This document shows positions 5,669-11,697 of a stretch of DNA of 14,277 nucleotides, one piece after another; positions within the stretch are counted from its first letter, which is position 1, and every line of letters begins with the position of its first letter. The notes under the pieces were generated by a model that was not told where the DNA came from, searched no databases, and was given only the letters and a program-made list of their open reading frames with translations. The stretch comes from JAPSGM01 sp036556985 (GTDB lineage Bacteria > Chloroflexota > Limnocylindria > QHBO01), in assembly GCA_036556985.1 (NCBI GenBank), contig DATBIK010000116.1:1-14277 (forward strand), given 5' to 3'. Position numbers and translations under genes: made by a program.

Positions 5669-7119
5669 AGGCTGATCTCGCGCTGCGCCCCGGGCGCAGG
5701 CAGCGCTCCCCCTGGCTGCGCGAAGCCCTGGCCGCCGAGGGCGATCCGGCCCCGCTCCCGGCGCCCAGCGCCGACGTCGAGGCCGACGTCGCCATCGTGG
5801 GCGGGGGCTATACGGGCATGTGGACGGCGTGGCACCTTCTCGAGCGCGATCCGGGCCTGCGCATCGTGCTGGTCGAGCAGGACATCTGCGGCGGCGGGCC
5901 CTCAGGCCGCAATGGGGGCTTCGTGAACGCCTGGTGGGACGAGATCGACACGCTGGTCCAGCTGTACGGTGCGGAGCGCGGGCTCGAGGCGGCCCGCACC
6001 GTTGCCGAGTCGGTGCCGGCCATCGGCGCCTGGTGCGCGGCCCACGGGATTGACGCGCACTTCCGTCACGAAGGGATGCTGGTGGTGTCGACCACATATC
6101 CCCACGACGTCCGGCCCGAGCATGCCGCGCACTGCGCGGAGGGACTCGGGGTCGGCGACGAGTTCGTCGCGCTGGACGCAGCGCAGGTGCAGGCCGTCTG
6201 TCGCTCTCCGGTGTTTCGCAACGGGGCGTTCATGCGGGCCGGTGCCACCGTCCAGCCGGCCCTCCTTGCCCGTGGCCTGCGCCGGGTGCTCGTGGAGAGA
6301 GGCGTCGTCATCCACGAAGGGACCCGGCTGACACGGATCCGCTCGACGCGCGGACCAGTCGTGCGGCTCAGCGTGGAAGGCGGCGGTGCGACCCACGAGA
6401 TCGGCGCCCCGCACGCGGTCGTGGCCATGAACGCCTGGGCCGCAGGCTGGCGACCCTTCAATCGGTCCATCCTGACCTGGGGCAGCTACATGGTCCGCAG
6501 CGAGCCGATCCCCGACCGCATCGCGGCCGAGCTGGGCTGGACCGGCGGCGAGTCGATCTACACCGCGCGCTTCAACGTGGAGTACCTGCACGTCACCCGC
6601 GACGGGCGCATCGCCATCGGCTCCGGTGGCGGGGTACCGGGCTTCGGCGGGCGCATCGGTCCATCCTTCACCGACGACCTCGGCGCCGCCCGGCGGGCCG
6701 CGCGCGCCTTCCGCACCCTGTTCCCGATGTTCGCCGACGTGCGGCTGACCGATGCCTGGGGCGGGCCGATCGACGTCTCGCCCGACCACCTGCCCCGCTT
6801 CGGGTCGCTGCCCGGCGGGCGCGTGCACTATGCGCTCGGCTTCTCCGGCAACGGCGTCGCGCCCTCGCACCTCGCCGGGCGAGTGCTCGCCGCGCTCGCG
6901 CTCGGGTCGGACGAGCCGCTCACCCGCCTGCCGATGGTGGGGCCGCCGCGCCAGAAGCTGCCGCCCGAGCCGTTCCGCATCGTCGGCGCGCGCGCGATCC
7001 GTGCGGCGATCATGCGCCGGGAGGCGGCCGAGCTGGCCGGTCGTCGGGCATCCTGGCCGCTGCGCCAGCTCACCGCGCTGCCCCGCAGGCTGGGCTACCA
7101 TCTCGGTCCCGATGCCTGA
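5659..7119 (+). CDS. FAD-dependent oxidoreductase, DAO family
   Basis: 486-residue flavoprotein of the glycine/D-amino acid oxidase (DAO) fold, acting on amine or amino-acid C-N bonds in most relatives. The FAD dinucleotide motif is VAIVGGGYTG (44-53) with E73 at the end of the second strand. RNGGFVNAWWDE (84-95) and the C-terminal GFSGNGVAPSHLAGR complete the FAD site. The RNGGFVNAWWDE block recalls gamma-glutamylputrescine oxidase-like enzymes, but the substrate cannot be read. There is no signal peptide. The GTG at 5659 is the only plausible start: no other ATG or GTG lies between the ctaF stop and the FAD motif, and ATG 5575 lies inside ctaF. It starts 5 nt after ctaF and overlaps the next gene by 8 bp, so it seems co-transcribed with the oxidase genes although functionally unrelated on its face. 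Confidence 0.9.
   Translation: MLSEADLALRPGRRQRSPWLREALAAEGDPAPLPAPSADVEADVAIVGGGYTGMWTAWHLLERDPGLRIVLVEQDICGGGPSGRNGGFVNAWWDEIDTLVQLYGAERGLEAARTVAESVPAIGAWCAAHGIDAHFRHEGMLVVSTTYPHDVRPEHAAHCAEGLGVGDEFVALDAAQVQAVCRSPVFRNGAFMRAGATVQPALLARGLRRVLVERGVVIHEGTRLTRIRSTRGPVVRLSVEGGGATHEIGAPHAVVAMNAWAAGWRPFNRSILTWGSYMVRSEPIPDRIAAELGWTGGESIYTARFNVEYLHVTRDGRIAIGSGGGVPGFGGRIGPSFTDDLGAARRAARAFRTLFPMFADVRLTDAWGGPIDVSPDHLPRFGSLPGGRVHYALGFSGNGVAPSHLAGRVLAALALGSDEPLTRLPMVGPPRQKLPPEPFRIVGARAIRAAIMRREAAELAGRRASWPLRQLTALPRRLGYHLGPDA
7096..7101 (+). promoter_or_regulatory. Possible internal -10 box before the DinB-like gene
   Basis: TACCAT, 10 nt before ATG 7112. It lies inside the end of the upstream coding sequence, where it also encodes part of GYHL, so it may be coincidental. 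It fits the TANNAT-plus-ATG spacing seen before four other genes of the window. Confidence 0.25.
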
Positions 7120-7816
7120 CCGACTCACCGACGACCTCGTCGAGATGCTGACCCTCATGCGCGAGGCCGAGCGCGATGTGTTCGGCGCGCTCGATCCCGC
7201 GGTGCGCGACCGCCCGATCCAGGAGGGCGACTGGTCGCCGAAGGACCACCAGGCTCACCTCAGCGCCTGGAAGGGCCGACAGGCCGACCGCCTCGCGGCG
7301 GCGCGCAGTGGGACGCAGCTCGAGCCGTGGGAGGACGAGGACGACGTGGTCAACGCGCGCCTCCAGGCCCGGACGGCCGACTGGGACTGGGATGCGGTCG
7401 TCGCCGATGCCGACGCCGCGCACGAGCGGCTCATCGGCGAGGTCCGCGCCGCCGACCCCGACCAGATCCGGAGCGGCGATCACCTGCTGGACGGGACGTA
7501 CGGCAACGGCATGTTCCACGCGCAGCAGCACTTCCTCTGGCTGCAGGCTGCCGACATCGGCATCGACCACGCGCGGGTGACGGCCTTCAACGAGGACGCC
7601 GAGCGGATCGTGCGTCGCGCCGGACTGGGCGACCGCGACCGGGGCACGGCCCTCTACAACCTGGCCTGCTTCCAGGCCCTGGCGGGTCGTCTGGATCGCG
7701 CGCGACCGCTGCTGCGCGAGGCGTTCGGGCTGCGGGGGGACCTCGTCGAGTTCGCGCCCGAAGATCCGGACCTCGAGGCCCTGCGCGAGGAGATCGGAGC
7801 GCTTGCCGCTCAGTAG
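7112..7816 (+). CDS. DinB-like four-helix protein with a TPR-like C-terminal extension
   Basis: 234 residues. The first 150 or so fit the DinB/ClbS-DfsB fold, a metal-binding four-helix bundle that includes thiol transferases and proteins of unknown role. The three expected metal histidines are H49 (in WSPKDHQAHLSAW, 41-53), H136 and H140 (FHAQQHFLW). From about 155 a separate helical part carries ALYNLACFQALAGRLDRARPLLREAF, which reads as one tetratricopeptide-like hairpin, then an acidic end. Fusion of the two is less usual than DinB alone. The ATG overlaps the upstream stop (ATGCCTGA). The stop overlaps the convergent methyltransferase gene by 7 bp. Enzymatic activity cannot be predicted. 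Confidence 0.88.
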   Translation: MPDRLTDDLVEMLTLMREAERDVFGALDPAVRDRPIQEGDWSPKDHQAHLSAWKGRQADRLAAARSGTQLEPWEDEDDVVNARLQARTADWDWDAVVADADAAHERLIGEVRAADPDQIRSGDHLLDGTYGNGMFHAQQHFLWLQAADIGIDHARVTAFNEDAERIVRRAGLGDRDRGTALYNLACFQALAGRLDRARPLLREAFGLRGDLVEFAPEDPDLEALREEIGALAAQ

Positions 7817-8322
7817 ATGCCGGGGACGAAGCGGGCGGCTCCGCGCCGGTAGACGGCGTACCCCGGATACCGGGCGAGCAGCCAGGCCTCCTCGCGGCGC
7901 GACTTGAGATCGAGCCAGCCGGCGAGGACGAGCGCCACGGCCAGCGCGGCCAGGCTCACCACGAAGAAGGCCCAGCCCAGCGCGACCGCGATCACGCCGG
8001 CATAGATCGGGTGGCGCACGCGTCGGTAGATGCCGCTCACCACGAGGTCGCCGCCGTCCATCGGCGCGGGCAGAGCGCTCAGGTTCGGGCCGAGCTCGCC
8101 GATGCCGCGGTAGGCGAGCCACAGGCCGGCAACGAACAGGACCGCGCCGGCCCCCATCGACAGCCAGCCGATGGGGCTCGACGGCGGCAGCGCGTCGAAG
8201 GAGGGGTAGCTGACGATGCCTTCCAGGAAGATGAGCAGCATCTGTCCGGCGACCCAGCCCTGCCCGCGCGAGCCGAGCGCCGGCAGCCGCGTGCCGGGCT
8301 CCCGCTCAGCGTTCGTGGCCAC
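7810..8322 (-). CDS. Isoprenylcysteine carboxyl methyltransferase-like membrane protein
   Basis: About 170 residues, with hydrophobic helices near 24-39, 51-71 and 106-137. The C-terminal signature of the ICMT/PEMT membrane methyltransferase family is clear: RVRHPIYAG (101-109), then RREEAWLLARYPGYAVYRR (142-160) and FVPG (165-168). Relatives bind S-adenosylmethionine and methylate lipid or cysteine carboxyl groups; in bacteria the substrate is mostly unknown. The GTG start at 8322 lies inside the end of qcrB (17-bp overlap), with AGGAGG directly against it at zero spacing, an odd arrangement that leaves the exact start uncertain; ATG 8241 is the next choice but would cut a likely conserved lead. 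As the last gene of the qcr run it may act on membrane lipids or quinone-related molecules, which is only a guess. Confidence 0.82.
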   Translation of the reverse strand: MATNAEREPGTRLPALGSRGQGWVAGQMLLIFLEGIVSYPSFDALPPSSPIGWLSMGAGAVLFVAGLWLAYRGIGELGPNLSALPAPMDGGDLVVSGIYRRVRHPIYAGVIAVALGWAFFVVSLAALAVALVLAGWLDLKSRREEAWLLARYPGYAVYRRGAARFVPGIY

Positions 8323-9667
8323 CCTCCTCGAAGCCGCCGGAGGCGGTCCGCCGCAGGACGACCGGCCGTCGCGGGTCGGGAACATCGGTCCGGCGCTGGA
8401 GCTCCCGGCAGACGCGCCAGGTGACCCAGGAGCCGAGGATCGGCACCACGAAGAATGCGACGCGCAGGATGTTCGTCATGGCCTCGACCGGAATGTTGAA
8501 GATGAGCGCCACCACGTCGTTGCCGCCGGCCACGGTGAGCACCACGAACGCGAGCAGCCCGGCAACCCCCACCGAGGCGCGCAGCGCGTTGTCGTAGGGG
8601 CGGTCGAGGACGTGGTGCTCCTCGCGGTCGCCGCCCAGGCGTGGCTCAATGAACGGCCAGAGGGTCATGATCGCGAAGGCGATGCCGGGGATCACGACAC
8701 CCGGGATGAAGACCGACGGGATCGTGATGCCGAGCAGCGTGAACTCGATCGGCGGGAAGAGGCGCAGCGAGCCGTCGAGCCAGCCGACGTACCAGTCCGG
8801 CTGGGCGGGGGCGCTCACCGTGGTGGCGTCGAAGGGTCCGTAGGTCCAGACCGGGTTGATCTGGAGCAGGCCGCCCATGAGCGCCAGCACGGCCGCGGTG
8901 AGGAAGAGCAGGCCGGTCGATTTGAAGACCTGGCTCGGCCAGAACGGCCGGCCCACGACCGTGCGCTCGGTCGCGCCCGGCACCCGGAACTGGGTGTGCT
9001 TCTGGCGCCACAGGATGGCGAGGTGGACGAGCACGCCGCCGATGAGCAGCGCCGGCAGCAGCATGATGTGGAAGACGAAGAGACGGCTGATGATCGTCTC
9101 GGTGGGGAACTCGCCGCCGAACAGCAGGAAGGCGAGATAGGGGCCTACCAGCGGGATGCCGATGACGACGCTGTAGATCACGCGCAGGCCCGTGCCGGAC
9201 AGCAGGTCGTCCGGCAGCGAGTACCCGGTGATGCCCATCGCCAGCGCGAGCAGCAGCAGGCCGATGCCGACCAGCCAGTTGATCTCGCGCGGCCGCCGGA
9301 AGGCGCCCGTGAAGAAGACGCGCATGACGTGCAGCGCGATGGCCGCCACGAAGACGAGCGCGGCCCAGTGATGCACCTGGCGCATGACCAGGCCCGCCTT
9401 GACCTCGAACGACAGCTCGAGGACCGACGCGTAGGCGCGCGACACCTCGGTGCCCACCAGCGGCGCATACGACCCCTCGTACTCCACCACGGCCGCGTCC
9501 GGCACGTAAAACAGGGTCAGGAAGACCCCGGTGAGCACGAGAACGACGAGGCAGAACAACGCCACCTCGCCGAGGAGGAAGGACCAGTGGTCGGGGAAGA
9601 TCTTGCGCAGCCCGGATCGGGCCCAGGAGGCCATCCCCAGCCGTTCGTCGACCCAGCGCAGGATCAT
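8306..9667 (-). CDS. qcrB: Menaquinol:cytochrome c reductase cytochrome b subunit (QcrB-like)
   Basis: Membrane subunit of the bc complex, which oxidises quinol and carries electrons across the membrane through two b haems. 453 residues. Helix B ligands are H99 and H113 (RQVHHW...ALHVMRVFFTG). Helix D ligands are H200 and H215, separated by 14 residues as in b6f-type proteins, where mitochondrial bc1 has 13. The quinol-oxidation motif is PDWY (290-293) in place of PEWY. GAFRRPREINW (121-131) is also b6f-like. The protein is fused end to end (helices A-D and E onwards in one chain), with a further C-terminal pair of helices (about 365-385, 396-416) and a basic tail. ATG 9667 overlaps the Rieske stop as ATGA. 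The signature residues look intact. Confidence 0.96.
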   Translation of the reverse strand: MILRWVDERLGMASWARSGLRKIFPDHWSFLLGEVALFCLVVLVLTGVFLTLFYVPDAAVVEYEGSYAPLVGTEVSRAYASVLELSFEVKAGLVMRQVHHWAALVFVAAIALHVMRVFFTGAFRRPREINWLVGIGLLLLALAMGITGYSLPDDLLSGTGLRVIYSVVIGIPLVGPYLAFLLFGGEFPTETIISRLFVFHIMLLPALLIGGVLVHLAILWRQKHTQFRVPGATERTVVGRPFWPSQVFKSTGLLFLTAAVLALMGGLLQINPVWTYGPFDATTVSAPAQPDWYVGWLDGSLRLFPPIEFTLLGITIPSVFIPGVVIPGIAFAIMTLWPFIEPRLGGDREEHHVLDRPYDNALRASVGVAGLLAFVVLTVAGGNDVVALIFNIPVEAMTNILRVAFFVVPILGSWVTWRVCRELQRRTDVPDPRRPVVLRRTASGGFEEGGHER

Positions 9668-10509
9668 CCGTCGCCACCCTCGTGGGTGAGGTTCCAGAAC
9701 GACGGCCCCACCGGCTCGTCGAAGTCAGCGGCAGCGACGAGGTAGCCGTCGGCGTCGACGCCGAGTCCCAGTTGCGGCAGCCGGCGGGCGGCCGGGCCGA
9801 AGACGGGGACCGCACCGCGGGTCACGTCGAAGGTCGACTGGTGGCAGGGACAGATGAGGACGCGATCCTCGGCCCGGTACAGGCCGACCGGGCAGCCGGC
9901 GTGGGTGCACAGCTTCGAGTAGGCGATACAGCCCTCGTACGCGCGGCCCTGCCGGTCGTTCGGCAGCTGCAGGTCGGACGGTCGCAGGCGGATGAGCATG
10001 ACCGGGCTGTCGGCACGGCCCACGGCGCCCTCGGGGAAGACCGTCCGCACCGTCCCCTCGACGAGGTCGTCGGGTCGGATCGGCTCGCCGTCGCCGCCGA
10101 CGACCCGGGCACCCGCGCGCCAGCCGGTCTCGAACAGCTCGCGACCCGGCTGCGGGCCGAGCGAGAAGGCCGGCAGCGCGAGCGCCGCCGCAAGGAGGCC
10201 GCCGGCCCCGGCCAGCATGCGAACCAGGAAGCGACGGCGCGTCACCGATCCCAGGTCGAGCGCGTGAGCCGCCGCGTCGCGCTCCGACGGGGGCGACGGC
10301 ATCTCGTGCCGTTCCTCCACCTCCGGTGGTGCGTGCATGAGGGTCACGGCCCAGACCACGATCGCGGCTCCCACGCCGCCGAGCGCCACGGCCAGCAGTG
10401 CGCCCTCCAGCGGCGCCTCGCGGATGTCGAAGATGTAGACGCCGACCAGCGCCAGCGAGGCGGCCATCGACGCCCCCAGCAGGATGGTGATGCCGCGCTC
10501 GGCGCTCAT
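9664..10509 (-). CDS. qcrA: Rieske iron-sulfur subunit of the quinol:cytochrome c reductase (QcrA-like)
   Basis: Takes the first electron from quinol through a 2Fe-2S cluster and hands it to the cytochrome c subunit. 281 residues. The cluster ligands are C201 and H203 in CTHAGC, and C220 and H223 in CPCHQS; C206 and C222 are placed for the stabilising disulfide. Three N-terminal hydrophobic helices (about 7-27, 36-58, 98-117), and not one, match the actinobacterial QcrA layout. RRRFLVR at 91-97 just before the third helix resembles a twin-arginine signal, as expected for a domain folded before export. ATG overlaps the qcrC stop (ATGA) and its own stop overlaps the qcrB start, so the three subunits are translationally coupled. 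Confidence 0.96.
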   Translation of the reverse strand: MSAERGITILLGASMAASLALVGVYIFDIREAPLEGALLAVALGGVGAAIVVWAVTLMHAPPEVEERHEMPSPPSERDAAAHALDLGSVTRRRFLVRMLAGAGGLLAAALALPAFSLGPQPGRELFETGWRAGARVVGGDGEPIRPDDLVEGTVRTVFPEGAVGRADSPVMLIRLRPSDLQLPNDRQGRAYEGCIAYSKLCTHAGCPVGLYRAEDRVLICPCHQSTFDVTRGAVPVFGPAARRLPQLGLGVDADGYLVAAADFDEPVGPSFWNLTHEGGDG

Positions 10510-11294
10510 TCGTCGCCGCCCGCCCGCCGCCAGCTCCGGCCGGCGAGGAAGACCACGACGAGGAGCATGCCCATGCCCACCACCCAGGCCACGAAGCCCT
10601 CCGGCACTGGCCCGATGCCGCCGATCGAGAAGCCGCCCGGCGTGGGCGCGTTCTGGAGCCAGTCGACGTAGCTGGCGACGGCGTCCAGGTCTTCGTCAGC
10701 CAGGGCGAAGACCGGCATCTGTCCGGGGCCGACGAGCATCGCCTCCACGGTCTGGACCGGCGTCGTGACGTCGAGCGGCGGCGCGAGCGCCCCACCCCCC
10801 ACCGCACCGCCGTTGCCGGTGGCGCCGTGGCAGGGCGCGCAGTTACCGGTGAACACCTCCTGGCCGCGCGCGAGGAGGTCGTCCGACGTCGTCACCGTCG
10901 GGATCGCCGGCCCGGCCGGCTCGTCGTCGCCGAGCGAGACGACGTGGGCGACCAGCGAGTCGATCTGCTCCTGGCTGAAGGCGACCGGCTTGCGCTTCGC
11001 CTGCGTGCCGGGCTGGCCGGCGAACGGCATGCGCCCGGTCGTCAGCTGGAAATCGACCGCGGCCGCACCCACGCCGAGCAGGCTCGGCCCGTACTCGGTG
11101 CCGGCCCCGGCCGGCCCGTGGCACGAGGCGCAGGACTGCGCGTAGAGGTCCGCGCCCATCGCGCCCGACTCCTGAGCCGGCGGTGCCTCGCGTGCTGCGT
11201 CGTGCCGCGGTCCGCCGCTGGCAAGGCCGACCGCCAGCGCGAGGAGCGCCGTCAGGGCGAGCAGGAGAGCGACGAGCGACCGGGCGGTTCGCAT
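10506..11294 (-). CDS. qcrC: Diheme cytochrome c subunit of the quinol:cytochrome c reductase (QcrC-like)
   Basis: Membrane-anchored electron carrier that links the bc complex to the oxidase. 262 residues with two c-type haem sites, CASCH (55-59) and CAPCH (152-156); M89 (GRMPF) and M193 (GQMPVF) are the likely sixth ligands. An N-terminal helix (5-25) acts as signal anchor, and a C-terminal helix (about 233-252) followed by RSWRR holds it in the membrane. Two cytochrome domains plus a C-terminal anchor is the actinobacterial QcrC plan, which lets the complex pass electrons directly to the oxidase without soluble cytochrome c. ATG 11294 follows TATCAT after 9 nt, and no ribosome site is seen, so the qcr run probably has its own leaderless promoter. 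Confidence 0.95.
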   Translation of the reverse strand: MRTARSLVALLLALTALLALAVGLASGGPRHDAAREAPPAQESGAMGADLYAQSCASCHGPAGAGTEYGPSLLGVGAAAVDFQLTTGRMPFAGQPGTQAKRKPVAFSQEQIDSLVAHVVSLGDDEPAGPAIPTVTTSDDLLARGQEVFTGNCAPCHGATGNGGAVGGGALAPPLDVTTPVQTVEAMLVGPGQMPVFALADEDLDAVASYVDWLQNAPTPGGFSIGGIGPVPEGFVAWVVGMGMLLVVVFLAGRSWRRAGGDE

Positions 11295-11303
11295 CGGACG
11301 ACC

Positions 11304-11309
11304 ATGATA
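11304..11309 (-). promoter_or_regulatory. Probable -10 box of qcrC (leaderless or near-leaderless)
   Basis: TATCAT on the minus strand, 9 nt before the qcrC ATG at 11294, within the 45-bp gap after the upstream membrane protein gene. No -35 hexamer at 16-18 nt. It allows qcrCAB to be transcribed independently of the upstream genes. Confidence 0.5.
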
Positions 11310-11339
11310 CCGATGCGCGGGCCGGCTCCCTCCAGGGCC

Positions 11340-11693
11340 TCAACCCGTACCGAACAGCCTCCATGCCAGTGCGAGCGCAACGACCCCGGCCACCGCGAGG
11401 ACGCCGGAGCGCGCTCGATCCGGGGCCTCCGCGGCGAATACCCGCGCCAGCGGGACGACCGCGACGAGGCCAACCGCGTAGAGGAGATGGAGCGTCTCCG
11501 ACGGCGAGGTGCCGCCGACCAGGAGGGCGAGACCGAGCAGCGACTGGACCACGAAGGCGCCCAGAACGAGGCCCGCCAGCGGCCGGGTCGCGTCGTGACC
11601 GCGGTCGACCAGCGCGGCAATCCCGGCGCCGGCGACGAGCATCCCGGCGGCGACGAGGGTGACGACCGAGCCGATGGCGTGCAGGCCGGTCAC
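11340..11693 (-). CDS. Four-helix membrane protein, unknown function
   Basis: 117 residues, nearly all membrane: helices at about 4-28, 38-60, 66-88 and 96-115. Histidines H5 and H69 lie in helices 1 and 3. The stretch Q50-SLLGLALLVGG...P64...LHLLYA resembles a repeated pattern of haem A synthase (CtaA/Cox15), which is built from two such four-helix bundles, so a half-CtaA-like haem protein is conceivable; this is a weak similarity from memory. GTG 11693 starts 4 nt after the stop of the large acidic protein gene, suggesting coupled translation, and the gene ends 45 bp before qcrC. No better start is available without entering the upstream gene. Confidence 0.7.
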   Translation of the reverse strand: MTGLHAIGSVVTLVAAGMLVAGAGIAALVDRGHDATRPLAGLVLGAFVVQSLLGLALLVGGTSPSETLHLLYAVGLVAVVPLARVFAAEAPDRARSGVLAVAGVVALALAWRLFGTG

Positions 11694-11697
11694 CGGC

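Noticed and set aside
8216..9745. Open frame of 509 codons on the plus strand
   Set aside because: It lies antisense to qcrB and the methyltransferase, is extremely rich in Glu, Asp, Arg and His, and has no motif. Such long mirror frames are expected opposite GC-rich membrane genes.
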